This document shows positions 44,518 through 54,221 of a DNA stretch of 64,000 nucleotides, in pieces. The position numbers and the translations under genes are program-made. The notes under the pieces were generated by a model. That model had not been told where the DNA came from, made no database searches, and worked only from the letters and a program-made list of their open reading frames with translations. Source of the stretch: Rhodopseudomonas palustris (GTDB lineage Bacteria > Pseudomonadota > Alphaproteobacteria > Rhizobiales > Xanthobacteraceae); the NCBI RefSeq assembly GCF_003591005.1, contig NZ_QYYD01000011.1:1-64000 (forward strand), in the 5' to 3' direction. The stretch's first letter is position 1; the number at the start of each line of letters is the position of its first letter.

Positions 44518-45915
44518 ATGCAATCTTCCCGCGATCTACTCACCGAGCTGTGGACCTCTGTTGGCGGCGATGCCGCTGCGCTCTCGCGCGTCACGCTGAC
44601 CGGCGACGAGCCGCAGCTGCCGTCGTCGTTTCGCGTCGATGCCGCCGCGCAGGTGTCGATCGCGGCGAGCGCGATGGCGGCGGCCCAGATCTGGCAGATG
44701 CGCAGCGGGCAGGCGCAGAGCATCGGCGTCGACATCCGCCACGCCGCGATCGAGTGCCGGTCCGAGCGTTACTTGCGGCGTGACGGCGAACCGCCGCCGC
44801 CGATGTGGGATCCGATCGCCGGCGTGTACCAGGTCAAGGGCGGCCGTTACGTTCGCCTGCATACGAACTTCCCGCATCACCGCGACGCGATCTGCAAGGT
44901 GCTGAACTGCGATGCGACCCGAGACGCCGTGCAGGGCGCGCTAACGAGCTGGGACGGCGAGGCGCTCGAGACCGCGGCCTACGCGGCCGGCGGCGTGGTG
45001 GCGCTGATGCGCTCGCGCGACGAATGGCAGGCGCTGCCGCAGGCCATGGCGCTGGCCGGGCTGCCGCTGGTGGAAATCAGCAGGATCGGCGAGTCGGCGC
45101 CGAAGCCGTGGCCGGCGGGTGATCGGCCGCTGGCCGGGCTGCGGGTGCTGGATCTGTCGCGGGTGATCGCCGGCCCGGTCGCCGGCCGCACGCTGGCGGC
45201 GCACGGCGCGGACGTGATGCTGGTGTCGAGTCCGAAGCTCCCGTCGATCCCGTGGCTGGTGATCGACACCGGCCGCGGCAAGCTGTCGAGCTACGCCGAT
45301 CTGACGACGCCCGAGGGGCACGGCGCGCTGCGCGAGTTGCTGAGTGAGGCCGATATCTTCAGCCAGGGCTATCGGCCGCGCTCGCTCGCCGCGCTCGGTT
45401 TCTCGCCTGAAGAGGCGGCCGCGATCAATCCGGGCATCGTCTACGTGTCGCTGTCGGCCTATGGCCGCAGTGGACCGTGGGCGGAGCGGCGCGGCTTCGA
45501 TTCCCTGGTGCAATGCGCCACCGGCTTCAATCATGCCGAAGGGCAGGCGGCCGGCGTGAGTGGACCGAAGGAATTGCCGATGCAGATCCTCGATCACGCC
45601 ACCGGCTATCTGATGGCGTTCGGCGCGATGATCGCCAGGGCGCGGCAGGCGCGCGAGGGCGGCAGCTGGCACGTCGAGGTGTCGTTGGCCCGGACCGGGC
45701 AATGGCTGTGGCAGATGGGGCGGCTGCCCGAGGGACTCGCGACGCCGGACATCACTCCAGCAGCAGCGGCTCCTCATCTTGCATCGCTGCCGTCCGGCTT
45801 CGGGATGCTGACGGCGGTGCGGCACGCGGCGGAGATGTCGAAAACGCCGGCGCACTGGGCCTTGCCGTCGGTGCCGCTCGGCGCGAGCCCGCCGCATTGG
45901 CCGGTGCACGGTTGA
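44518..45915 (+). CDS. Family III CoA transferase (CaiB/BaiF type)
   Basis: A 465-residue class III CoA transferase, moving CoA between carboxylic acids through an Asp-linked anhydride. The signature GLRVLDLSRVIAGPVAGRTL lies near residue 205, and YVSLSAYGRSGPWAERRGFD and QILDHATGY lie further on. The N-terminal ~190 residues are an extra half-like domain, as in some two-part family members. I start at ATG 44518 with AAGGA eight bases upstream; the open extension to 44221 is not protein-like. The 3' end overlaps the oppositely oriented PilZ gene by 164 bases. Confidence 0.85.
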   Translation: MQSSRDLLTELWTSVGGDAAALSRVTLTGDEPQLPSSFRVDAAAQVSIAASAMAAAQIWQMRSGQAQSIGVDIRHAAIECRSERYLRRDGEPPPPMWDPIAGVYQVKGGRYVRLHTNFPHHRDAICKVLNCDATRDAVQGALTSWDGEALETAAYAAGGVVALMRSRDEWQALPQAMALAGLPLVEISRIGESAPKPWPAGDRPLAGLRVLDLSRVIAGPVAGRTLAAHGADVMLVSSPKLPSIPWLVIDTGRGKLSSYADLTTPEGHGALRELLSEADIFSQGYRPRSLAALGFSPEEAAAINPGIVYVSLSAYGRSGPWAERRGFDSLVQCATGFNHAEGQAAGVSGPKELPMQILDHATGYLMAFGAMIARARQAREGGSWHVEVSLARTGQWLWQMGRLPEGLATPDITPAAAAPHLASLPSGFGMLTAVRHAAEMSKTPAHWALPSVPLGASPPHWPVHG

Positions 45916-46255
45916 AGGTCTCGCCGAGCTCAGCGGCGCAGCGCGGGCAGAAGCCGTCGCCATGGGCTTGATGCGGCACGGCGTCGGACATCTTGGCGGC
46001 GACGAACCGCACGCCGGCGAGCTCGCCGTCGCGCCAGATCGGCTTGCACACGCGATACACCGATCCGGACGGCGTCAGCCGCAGCACGAAGCAGTCGCTC
46101 AGCTGCTGAGAGCCGAGCCAGAGGCAGGCCCCGCCTTCCGACACGTCGACCAGATAGCAGTCGACAGGTTGAGTATCGGGCGCCAGCACCACCGACGCTG
46201 GCCGGTTCAGCATGACCCTTTTGTGCCCATGTCGCCGCCTGTCAGCTTCGACCAT
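45752..46255 (-). CDS. PilZ-domain protein
   Basis: A 167-residue protein with one PilZ domain, expected to bind cyclic di-GMP. Both binding motifs are present: an Arg-rich RRRHGHKR segment near the N-terminus and DVSEGGACLWL (DxSxxG) near residue 55. The C-terminal ~60 residues are Ala/Pro/Arg-rich and disordered-looking, and this is the part that lies antisense to the CoA transferase gene, so the real stop could be questioned. A TTG 42 bases upstream is an alternative start. Confidence 0.75.
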   Translation of the reverse strand: MVEADRRRHGHKRVMLNRPASVVLAPDTQPVDCYLVDVSEGGACLWLGSQQLSDCFVLRLTPSGSVYRVCKPIWRDGELAGVRFVAAKMSDAVPHQAHGDGFCPRCAAELGETFNRAPANAAGSRRAAPTARPSAPAFSTSPPRAAPPSASRSRTAAMQDEEPLLLE

Positions 46256-46554
46256 CACCACGACCGACCCCCCGGTTGTATGATCCGAATTAGACAATCG
46301 GCACTCTAGGACAGCGGTTTCATAGTAAGGTAGAAAAGCGCGGCCGAGGGTTAACGAGAAATTGACCCGGTTAATCGGCCATTCAGGTTTCTTTCGTTAC
46401 GAACATCCATCCGGGCGTGTTCAGCCAGGGTGGTGCGCTGCAGTGCTGGAAATTCGATGTGATCGGCGCTTTTTTGATTGGCCCGTCACATGAACTCGGC
46501 ATGATGAGCCGCCGGGAGGCAACGCGGCGATCAAGCCGGATCTCGAGCTGGGCC
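46256..46554. other. Divergent promoter region, PilZ/efflux genes
   Basis: This 299-base gap is AT-richer than its flanks. GGTTAACGAGAAATTGACCC and CCGGTTAATCGGCC around 46349-46380 look like promoter or regulator half-sites, including a one-mismatch CtrA-like TTAA-N7-TTGA, but I would not call a site. The efflux frame is open upstream to 46417. Confidence 0.4.
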
Positions 46555-47796
46555 ATGCTGAACGATTTCACTCAACGTCTGCGGACATCGCCGCGCAAAT
46601 GGCTGGTGCTGGCCGGCTGCTTGACGGCAGGCGCGGCCGTTGCCGGCTACGGCATGATCCAGAGCTTCGAAGCCCCCGAAGTGCATTCGGAGATTTCCAG
46701 CCAGTCGCGCCGCAGCGCCGATCGCTACACGCCGAGCCCGTCCGAATGGGCCAGCCTGACGATCGAGCCGGTGAGTGATTTCAGCTTCCGTGCCGAACAC
46801 ATCACCGAAGGCAAGATCGCCATCGACGAGGATCGCTCGACGCCGGTATTCTCGCCGTATGCCGGGCGAGTGACCAAGCTGCTGGCGCGCCCCGGTGATC
46901 ACGTCCAGCAGGGCCAGCCGCTGTTCACCATCGAGGCGCCCGATACGGTGCAGGCGCAGAACGATTTCATCGTCGCCTCGACCGCGCTCAACAAAGCCAA
47001 ATCGCAACTCGAACTGGCGCAGCTGCAGGACAAGCGGGCCCGCGATCTGTTCGAAGGCAAGGCGGTGCCGCTGAAGGATTATCAGCAGGCGCAGACCACG
47101 CTGATCGGCGCGCAGAACGACATGCAGTCGGCCACCACGGCGCTCGAAGCGGCGCGCAACCGGCTGCGCATCCTCGGCCTCACCGAGGCGGCGATCGCTG
47201 CCTTCCAGGACAAGGGCAAGATCAATCCCGAGACCACGATCTACGCGCCGATCGCCGGCACGGTCGTGCAGCGCAAGATCGGCCCCGGCCAATACGTCAA
47301 CGCCGGCGCCAGCGATCCGGTGTTCGTGATCGGCGATTTGTCGACGGTGTGGCTCACCGCTTTCGTTCGCGAGTCGGAGGCGGCCGCGGTCGAGATCGGC
47401 CAGGACGTCAGCTTCAAGGTGCTGGCGCTGCCGAACCGCACGCTGACGGCCCGGGTCAACTACGTCGCCACGGCGATCGACCCGAACACGCGCCGACTGA
47501 TGGTCCGCGCCACGCTGGACAATCCGGACGGCGCGCTGAAGCCGGAAATGTTCGCCAACGTCACGATCTATTCGGCGTCCGACCACCCAGCGGTCGGCGT
47601 GCCGCGCACCGCGCTGATCTATGAAGGCGACCAGGTCCGCGTCTGGGTCGCCCGCGACGATCGCTCGATCGAGCTGCGGACCATCAAGCCGGGTCTCACC
47701 GCGGGCAATCTGGTCGAAGTGATCGGCAACCTGAAGCCCGGCGAGAAGATCGTCACCAAGGGCAGCCTGTTCATCGACCGCGCTGCCACCGGCTGA
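46555..47796 (+). CDS. RND efflux membrane fusion protein (HlyD/CusB type)
   Basis: A 413-residue periplasmic adaptor. One N-terminal hydrophobic helix (WLVLAGCLTAGAAVAGYGMI) anchors or exports it. The barrel and lipoyl halves are visible (VFSPYAGRVTKLLARPGDHV and TTIYAPIAGTVVQRKIGPGQ), split by a coiled-coil hairpin between residues ~130 and 220. It connects the RND pump to an outer-membrane channel. ATG 46555 is chosen from the position of the anchor; no strong ribosome site is seen. It is co-directional with the pump gene 199 bases downstream. Confidence 0.87.
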   Translation: MLNDFTQRLRTSPRKWLVLAGCLTAGAAVAGYGMIQSFEAPEVHSEISSQSRRSADRYTPSPSEWASLTIEPVSDFSFRAEHITEGKIAIDEDRSTPVFSPYAGRVTKLLARPGDHVQQGQPLFTIEAPDTVQAQNDFIVASTALNKAKSQLELAQLQDKRARDLFEGKAVPLKDYQQAQTTLIGAQNDMQSATTALEAARNRLRILGLTEAAIAAFQDKGKINPETTIYAPIAGTVVQRKIGPGQYVNAGASDPVFVIGDLSTVWLTAFVRESEAAAVEIGQDVSFKVLALPNRTLTARVNYVATAIDPNTRRLMVRATLDNPDGALKPEMFANVTIYSASDHPAVGVPRTALIYEGDQVRVWVARDDRSIELRTIKPGLTAGNLVEVIGNLKPGEKIVTKGSLFIDRAATG

Positions 47797-47995
47797 TGGC
47801 CGCCCGCGCGTGCTGCGTACTTCTCCTTCCTGATCTCCTCTCTTGCTCTCATCTGATCGTATCCTGCCCGAGAACGGCGGCCTCCGCACAACCTGTCGCA
47901 GAGTTCATTTGACGGCGCGGGACGATGACCGAGAGAACATACCGGACGCCTGATCGCGGCTCCCGCCGCTCGCCTGCCTGAAAGGTTCGATCCGG

Positions 47996-50900
47996 ATGGG
48001 TCGCCTCGTCGCTCTTGCCGTCAACCGACGCTATCTGATGCTCCTGATGTTCGTGCTGGTGATGGCCGGCGGCGTCATCGCCTTCAAGCAACTCAACATC
48101 GAGGCCTATCCCGATCCGACGCCGCCGATGGTCGACATCGTGACCCAGGGGCCGGGCCTCTCGGCTGAGGAGATCGAGCGCTACATCACCATCCCGATCG
48201 AGACCCAGGTCTCCGGCATCAAGAACCTGAAGACGATCCGCACGATATCGCTGTACGGCCTGTCCGACGTCAAACTGCAGTTCTCGTTCGACTACACCTA
48301 CGACGAAGCGCTGCAGCAGGTGCTCAACCGGCTGTCGCAATTGCCGCCGCTGCCGGGCGGCGCGCAGCCGGGCATCTCGCCGCTCAGCCCGATCGGCGAG
48401 ATCTTCCGCTATCGGCTGGTCGGCCCGCCGGGCTACAGCGTGCTCGACCTCAAGACCCTGCAGGACTGGGTGCTGCAGCGCCGCTTCCGCGCGGTGCCTG
48501 GCGTCATCGACGTCACCGGGTGGGGCGGCAAGACCAAGACCTATGAGGTTCAGGTCGACTTCAACAAGCTGGTCGCCAATTCCCTGACTTTGCCGCAAGT
48601 GCTGCAGGCGGTTTCCAATTCGAACATCAATGTCGGCGGCAACACCGTCGACATCGGTGCCCAGTCGGCGGTGGTGCGCGGCGTTGGTTTGATCCGATCG
48701 ATCGACGATCTCGCTAACACCATGGTGACTTCGAGCAACGGCAACCCCGTGCTGGTCAAGGACATCGCCACCGTCAGTGTTGGTGAAAAGCCGCGGCTCG
48801 GCATTGCCGGCATGAACAACGACGACGACATCGTGCAAGGCATCGTGCTGATGCGGCGCGGCGAGAAGAGCTCGCCGACCATTGCGCGGGTCGAGCAGAC
48901 CGTGAAGGCGATCAACGCTTCAGGCGTGCTGCCGCCCGGGGTACGGATTGAGCGCATCTACGACCGCAAGGACCTGATCGACACCACCACCCACACCGTT
49001 TTGCACAATATGGTCGTCGGCATCCTGCTGATCGTCGTGCTGCAATGGGTCTTCCTCGGCGACCTGCGCAGCGCGCTGATCGTCGGCGCCACGATTCCGT
49101 TCGCGCTGTTTTTCGCCGTGATCATCATGGTGCTGCGCGGCGAGTCGGCGAATTTGCTGTCGGTGGGAGCGATCGATTTCGGCCTGATTGTCGACGCCAC
49201 CGTGATCATGGTCGAGGCGATCTTCAGGCGCTTGTCGCACACCACCGCATTGTCGCCCGAAGAGCGCAGCCAGATCTCGCCCGAGACCGTGATGGGCATG
49301 AAGAGCCACGCGATTCTGTCGGCCGCCGCCGACGTGTCGCGTTCGATCTTCTTCGCCGCGGCCATCATCATCGCGGCGTTTCTGCCGCTGTTCACGCTGT
49401 CCGGCGTCGAGGGCAACATCTTCGGCCCGATGGCAAAAACCTATGCTTACGCGCTCGCCGGTGGTCTGCTCGCCACATTCACGGTGACGCCGGCGCTGTC
49501 GGCCATCATCCTGCCGTCGCATGTGCAGGAGACCGAAACCTTCCTGATGCGCTGGCTGCATCGCCTGTACATGCCGCTGCTCGGCTGGGCGGTGCGCAAC
49601 CGCCGCCTGGTGATGGCGGGCGCCGTCGGCCTGGTGCTGATGACCGCGCTGGCGACGCGCTTCCTCGGCCTGGAATTCCTGCCCAAGCTGGAGGAGGGCA
49701 ACCTCTGGGTGCGCGCGACGCTGCCGCCGACGATTTCGCTGGCCGAGGGCAACACCTACGTCAATCAGATGCGCAAGCTGATCCAGAGCTTCCCTGAAGT
49801 CGAGTCGGTGGTCTCGCAACACGGCCGGCCGGATGACGGCACCGATGCCGCAGGCCTGTTCAATGCCGAATTCTTCGCGCCGCTGAAGCCCGTCTCACAA
49901 TGGCCCGGAGATAAGGACAAGGACGATCTCACCGCGCGAATGCTGAAGCAGCTGCAGCAGAAATTCCCGGGCGTCGAGTTCAACTTCTCGCAATATCTCC
50001 AGGACAACGTCTCCGAAGCGGTCTCTGGCGTGAAGGGTGAAAACTCGATCAAGCTATTCGGCAACGATCTGCAGGCACTCACCGACACCGCTAACAAGAT
50101 CAAGGCGGTGCTGGCGACGGTGCAGGGCGTGCAGGACCTCGCGGTGTTCACCTCGCTGGGGCAGCCGACGATCCAGATCGATGTCGACCGGGCCCGCGCG
50201 GCACGCTACGGCCTGACACCGGGCGACATCAATTCGACCATTCGTGTGGCGATCGGCGGCGACAGCGCCGGCGACCTTTACGAGCCCGGCAGCGACCGCC
50301 ATTTCCCGATCATCATCCGGCTGGCTCCGGAGTATCGCAAGAGCGCCGAGGCGATCCACAATCTGCGGATCGGCGTCCAGGGGGCCAACGGCATCACGCA
50401 GATCCCGCTGAGCGAAGTGGCGTCGATCCAGTTGGTGTCGGGCGCCGCCTATATCTATCGCGAGCAGCAGGAGCGCTATCTGCCGATCAAGTTCTCGGTG
50501 CGCGAGCGCGACCTCGGCAGCGCGATCCAGGAGGCGCAGCAGAAGGTCGCCGAGCAGGTGCAACTGCCGCCCGGCTCGCGGGCCGAGTGGGTCGGCGAAT
50601 TCGGCAATCTGCAGGATGCGATCAAGCGGCTGTCGATCGTCGTGCCGATCAGCTTGCTGTTGATCGGCGTGCTGTTGTTCTTCAACTTCGGCTCGTTCAC
50701 CGATACGCTGCTGGCGATGAGCGTGATCCCGATGGCGATCTTCGGGGGCGTGATGGGGCTGCTGGTCAGCGGCATTCCGTTCAGCGTCTCGGCGGCGATC
50801 GGCTTCATCGCGCTGTTCGGCATCGCGGTGATGGACGGCATCATCATTCTGTCGCAGTACAACCAGCTCATTGATCAGGGCTTCGATCGCATCAAGGCGG

Positions 50901-51118
50901 TGATCCGGACCGGCGAGTTGCAGTTGCGACCGGTGCTGATGACCTGTGTCATCGCCGGCGTCGGCCTGTTGCCGGCGGCCATGTCGCACGGCATCGGTTC
51001 GCAGGTGCAAAAGCCGCTGGCGGTTGTCGTCGTCACCGGGATGATGCTCGCACCCCTCGTGATTCTGATCACCCTTCCGATTCTGATCTCCTACTTCTCT
51101 CGCCGTCGCCTCGGATGA
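47996..51118 (+). CDS. RND efflux pump (CusA/CzcA-like)
   Basis: A 1040-residue inner-membrane RND transporter with the usual 12 helices and two large periplasmic loops. Helix 4 reads DFGLIVDATVIMVEA and keeps the acidic triad (Asp, Asp, Glu) of the heavy-metal CzcA/CusA branch rather than the Asp-Asp pair of AcrB. The second repeat has FIALFGIAVMDGIIIL. The methionine relay of CusA cannot be confirmed by eye, so the substrate (divalent metal, copper or organic) is open. It begins 199 bases after the adaptor gene. A TolC-family gene lies 0.6 kb downstream on the other strand. Confidence 0.88.
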   Translation: MGRLVALAVNRRYLMLLMFVLVMAGGVIAFKQLNIEAYPDPTPPMVDIVTQGPGLSAEEIERYITIPIETQVSGIKNLKTIRTISLYGLSDVKLQFSFDYTYDEALQQVLNRLSQLPPLPGGAQPGISPLSPIGEIFRYRLVGPPGYSVLDLKTLQDWVLQRRFRAVPGVIDVTGWGGKTKTYEVQVDFNKLVANSLTLPQVLQAVSNSNINVGGNTVDIGAQSAVVRGVGLIRSIDDLANTMVTSSNGNPVLVKDIATVSVGEKPRLGIAGMNNDDDIVQGIVLMRRGEKSSPTIARVEQTVKAINASGVLPPGVRIERIYDRKDLIDTTTHTVLHNMVVGILLIVVLQWVFLGDLRSALIVGATIPFALFFAVIIMVLRGESANLLSVGAIDFGLIVDATVIMVEAIFRRLSHTTALSPEERSQISPETVMGMKSHAILSAAADVSRSIFFAAAIIIAAFLPLFTLSGVEGNIFGPMAKTYAYALAGGLLATFTVTPALSAIILPSHVQETETFLMRWLHRLYMPLLGWAVRNRRLVMAGAVGLVLMTALATRFLGLEFLPKLEEGNLWVRATLPPTISLAEGNTYVNQMRKLIQSFPEVESVVSQHGRPDDGTDAAGLFNAEFFAPLKPVSQWPGDKDKDDLTARMLKQLQQKFPGVEFNFSQYLQDNVSEAVSGVKGENSIKLFGNDLQALTDTANKIKAVLATVQGVQDLAVFTSLGQPTIQIDVDRARAARYGLTPGDINSTIRVAIGGDSAGDLYEPGSDRHFPIIIRLAPEYRKSAEAIHNLRIGVQGANGITQIPLSEVASIQLVSGAAYIYREQQERYLPIKFSVRERDLGSAIQEAQQKVAEQVQLPPGSRAEWVGEFGNLQDAIKRLSIVVPISLLLIGVLLFFNFGSFTDTLLAMSVIPMAIFGGVMGLLVSGIPFSVSAAIGFIALFGIAVMDGIIILSQYNQLIDQGFDRIKAVIRTGELQLRPVLMTCVIAGVGLLPAAMSHGIGSQVQKPLAVVVVTGMMLAPLVILITLPILISYFSRRRLG

Positions 51119-51303
51119 TTACTTAGGGCGGACGTAGCTCTGCGAAGATGCGAAATTGACTTCAAGAAAGCCCTGCAAAATAGCAGGAAATGCTATGTTG
51201 CAGCGCGATGACGGCGGCCCGGGCGGGCGTCGCGTCATTTGTTCGCAGCGATCCATTGACTTGCATCAAGCGTCATGCGCTCACGCCGTGCCAGCATGCG
51301 CTT

Positions 51304-51624
51304 ATGGCTAGGCTCTTGGTATATCGATGTCCGCAAAGCGGTCTGATGGCTCAGACCTGGCTGGCCGATGACACGTCGGGGCTCGATCGGCTGACCTACG
51401 AGCCCGTGTTTTGCCTGGCCTGTTCGCAACAACATTTCATCTGCACAGAGACCGGCCGGGCTCTCGGCGATCGGGTTGAAGCCGCCACCGTGACGCATGG
51501 CCCGACGTTTCCGCCGGACCAGAGCCGCCCGCAGAGTCCTCGTGCCGCAGTGCAGCCTCAAGCCGACTCGCTGGGACGGTCAGGCGTCGGCGCGCCGCAT
51601 CGCAATCACGCCAAGGCCTGCTGA
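51304..51624 (+). CDS. Small cysteine-motif hypothetical protein
   Basis: A 106-residue protein. The first ~55 residues look like a small zinc-ribbon: YRCPQSG followed by VFCLACSQQH, giving three or four Cys, and ICTETGRALG after. This pattern recurs in short hypothetical proteins of Bradyrhizobiaceae. The C-terminal half is low-complexity and may not be conserved. The frame is open to 51190, but ATG 51304 puts the Cys motif at the N-terminus as expected. Function unknown. Confidence 0.55.
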   Translation: MARLLVYRCPQSGLMAQTWLADDTSGLDRLTYEPVFCLACSQQHFICTETGRALGDRVEAATVTHGPTFPPDQSRPQSPRAAVQPQADSLGRSGVGAPHRNHAKAC

Positions 51625-51748
51625 TGAACGGGGCCTGATCATCGAAAAGGCCAGATAATCGAAGAGCGATTAGTAAAGAGGCTCAAGGTTTATTGATCGC
51701 ATCAGCGATTGTCGGGCCTATCTGCCGGGTCTCGCACCGGTGCTACGC

Positions 51749-53191
51749 TTATTGTCCGGACGGCGTGCGCAGGCCATGCCAAGCGTCGCGCACCTGGTGA
51801 TAGTGGACCTCGGGCAGGTAGTCAGGCGTGTTCAACCCGAGCGTTTGCACGTCGAGACGGCCGATGGCGCTGAGCAGGGTATAGGAGGCGACGACGCGGT
51901 CGCGCTGTGCGCCGATCAGACGGGCCCGTGCCAGGATCAGGTCCTGCTGCGAGTTGAGCACGTCGACTGTGGTGCGCTGCCCGCCTTGCGCTTCGCGGCT
52001 CACGCCCTTGAGGGCGATTTCGGCGGCCCGGACTTCCGCCTCTGAGGCGCTGACGGCGATCTTCGCGCCTTCGTTGCTGACCCAAGCGGCAATCGCGGCG
52101 GTGCGCGACTGATTGCGGACTTGATCGAGCACCAACCGGCTTTGCGCGGCGATTTCCTTTGACTGCCGGGTCTGCGCGGCGGCAAGGCCGCCATCGTAGA
52201 TCGGCGCATTGATCTGGCCGAGGATCGAAGCCTGATCGGTCCCGGCGCTGCCGAGCGTCTGGTCGGAGCCGCGGCTGCGGCTCGCACTGCCCTGCACGGT
52301 GACGGTGGGCAACAATGCGCCTTCGGCGACCTTGATCGTCGTGGTCGCGACGTCGACATCGTAGCTGGCCGCCAGCACGGCCGGATTACCTTGCATCGCG
52401 AGCGACATCGCATCCTCGCGGCTGCGCGGCAGCAGACGGTCGACGGGCGAGGCGGGACCAAGCCGCGAGGGTGCGTTACCGATCACTTCGGCATACGTCG
52501 CTTGGCTGACCGCGAGATTGACTTCTGCAGAATTGAGATCGGCGCGACCGCGACTAAGACGCGCTTCGGCTTGCGCGGTATCGGTCGGCGTTACATCGCC
52601 TGCTGCGAGCCTCTTCTGGGTGATATCCAAAGTCTGGCTGAGGAAGTCGACGTTGGCTTTCTGTGCTGCTACCAGCGCCTGATTGGCGAGAACGTTGGTG
52701 TAGGCGGTGACCGCGTCGAGCAGCACGCCCTGGCCGACATTGCGCAGCGCTTCGCGACCGGATTTCACCTGGAGTTCGGCAACGCGCACGCTGTTGGCGG
52801 TGCGGAAACCGTTGAACAGCGTCTGCGTCACGGTGACGCCGATGGTCCAGGGCTTCAGGTTCGCGGTCTGCACCGTATTGTCCGGGAGCAAATTGCGGAT
52901 CGCCTGCATTCCGGCGCCGAGGCTGGCAATGATCTGCGGCCGGTAGCCGGACAGTTGAGCGGGCACGTTCTCGTCCGTGGCGCGCTGTCGGGCGCGCTCG
53001 GCGTTCAACTGCGGATTGCTCTGATAGGCTTTGGCCAATGCATCAACGAGGCTCTCGGCACTTGCCGGAGTGATCAGCAGCAGGGCGATAGCCGTGGCGG
53101 CGTAGAAGCTGCGCCGCGCCAGGCGCAGGCGATTTTCAACACCGTTGATGTGGGCGTATTCGTCCATTCCGTCCCGCTGCAGTTTGAGCAT
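51749..53191 (-). CDS. TolC-family outer-membrane channel protein
   Basis: A 480-residue type I secretion/efflux outer-membrane protein of the TolC family. A hydrophobic signal near residues 30-46 ends in ITPASAES. Two OEP repeats follow: QSNPQLNAERARQRATDENV opens the first, and QGNPAVLAASYDVDVATTTI opens the second, with the FNGFRTANSV beta-strand between. It forms the outer-membrane exit duct. The N-terminus before the signal is long; MDEY at residue 9 is an alternative start. It faces the RND pump gene and may serve that pump. Confidence 0.87.
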   Translation of the reverse strand: MLKLQRDGMDEYAHINGVENRLRLARRSFYAATAIALLLITPASAESLVDALAKAYQSNPQLNAERARQRATDENVPAQLSGYRPQIIASLGAGMQAIRNLLPDNTVQTANLKPWTIGVTVTQTLFNGFRTANSVRVAELQVKSGREALRNVGQGVLLDAVTAYTNVLANQALVAAQKANVDFLSQTLDITQKRLAAGDVTPTDTAQAEARLSRGRADLNSAEVNLAVSQATYAEVIGNAPSRLGPASPVDRLLPRSREDAMSLAMQGNPAVLAASYDVDVATTTIKVAEGALLPTVTVQGSASRSRGSDQTLGSAGTDQASILGQINAPIYDGGLAAAQTRQSKEIAAQSRLVLDQVRNQSRTAAIAAWVSNEGAKIAVSASEAEVRAAEIALKGVSREAQGGQRTTVDVLNSQQDLILARARLIGAQRDRVVASYTLLSAIGRLDVQTLGLNTPDYLPEVHYHQVRDAWHGLRTPSGQ

Positions 53192-53365
53192 CCGCGCCCC
53201 CGCCGATGTGCTGCATGTTTAGAACGCGGGGCGACGAGAGGCAAACCGCACGGGCCGCTGTGTCGATGTGCCGGACGCACTGTGGTGATGCGGCAACGCT
53301 GCGACGATGCAGCGCGCGACAAATGCGGCGATCGCCCGGCGGTCACCGCATTTGTCAGCGGGACG

Positions 53366-54145
53366 TCAGCGGTTCTTGATGTTCGGCTTGCGCTTCTCGA
53401 TGAACGCCGCCATGCCTTCCGAGCGATCCTCCAACGCGAAGGTGGCGTGGAAGAGATCGCGCTCGACCGCGAGGCCTTCGGCCAGAGTGCTCTCCAGCGC
53501 ACGGTTGACGGCGTTCTTGGCCATCGCCGCAGCCGGACGCGACATCGACGCGATCTTCTCGGCGGCAGCCAGTGCTTCTTCCATCAGCTTGTCGGCCGGA
53601 ACGATACGGCTGACCAGACCGGAGCGTTCGGCCTCCTGCGCGTCCATCATACGGCCGGTGAGGCATAGGTCCATCGCCTTGGCCTTGCCGATTGCGCGCG
53701 TGAGGCGCTGCGTTCCCCCGATGCCCGGAATGGTGCCGAGGGTGATCTCCGGCTGCCCGAACTTTGCGGTATCTGCGGCGATGATGAAATCGGCCATCAT
53801 CGCCAGCTCGCAGCCGCCGCCAAGCGCGTAGCCCGAGACGGCCGCAATTGTCGGCTTGCGGCAGCGCGCCAGTCGGTCGCCGCCAATCGCGGTGAAGTCC
53901 TCGTTGAACATGTCGATGAAGCTCTTCGGCTGCATCTCCTTGATGTCGGCACCGGCCGCGAATGCCTTCTCGCTGCCGGTGATCAGGATGCAACCGATCG
54001 CGTCGTCAGCCTCGAGGTCCTCGACCGCGGCTCCGATCTCGCCAAACACGCCAAACGACAGCGCATTCAGCATTTTCGGCCGATTGAGCTTGATGATGCC
54101 GACCGCGTTTTGGCGCTCGACTATGATGAATTCGAATGTGCTCAT
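53366..54145 (-). CDS. Enoyl-CoA hydratase
   Basis: A 259-residue crotonase, the normal length for short-chain enoyl-CoA hydratase (EchA/FadB1 type), hydrating trans-2-enoyl-CoA in beta-oxidation. The oxyanion hole is made by [15 protein letters not shown] and [15 protein letters not shown]. The two catalytic glutamates are present, in GGCELAM and in [16 protein letters not shown] 54145 is the family start; the frame is open 22 codons further. It is monocistronic by eye and unrelated in orientation to its neighbours. Confidence 0.92.
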   Translation of the reverse strand: MSTFEFIIVERQNAVGIIKLNRPKMLNALSFGVFGEIGAAVEDLEADDAIGCILITGSEKAFAAGADIKEMQPKSFIDMFNEDFTAIGGDRLARCRKPTIAAVSGYALGGGCELAMMADFIIAADTAKFGQPEITLGTIPGIGGTQRLTRAIGKAKAMDLCLTGRMMDAQEAERSGLVSRIVPADKLMEEALAAAEKIASMSRPAAAMAKNAVNRALESTLAEGLAVERDLFHATFALEDRSEGMAAFIEKRKPNIKNR

Positions 54146-54221
54146 GTTGCATTCCCGTTGAGGGCCGGTCGCGGCCGCGGGCAATCTGCCCGCTGGCGCG
54201 GGGCGCTTCAAGGGGAGGGGG

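Noticed and set aside
46351-46365. TTAA-N7-TTGA resembling a CtrA site near the PilZ gene
   Set aside because: One mismatch and AT-rich context; such matches occur by chance, and no other cell-cycle signal is present.
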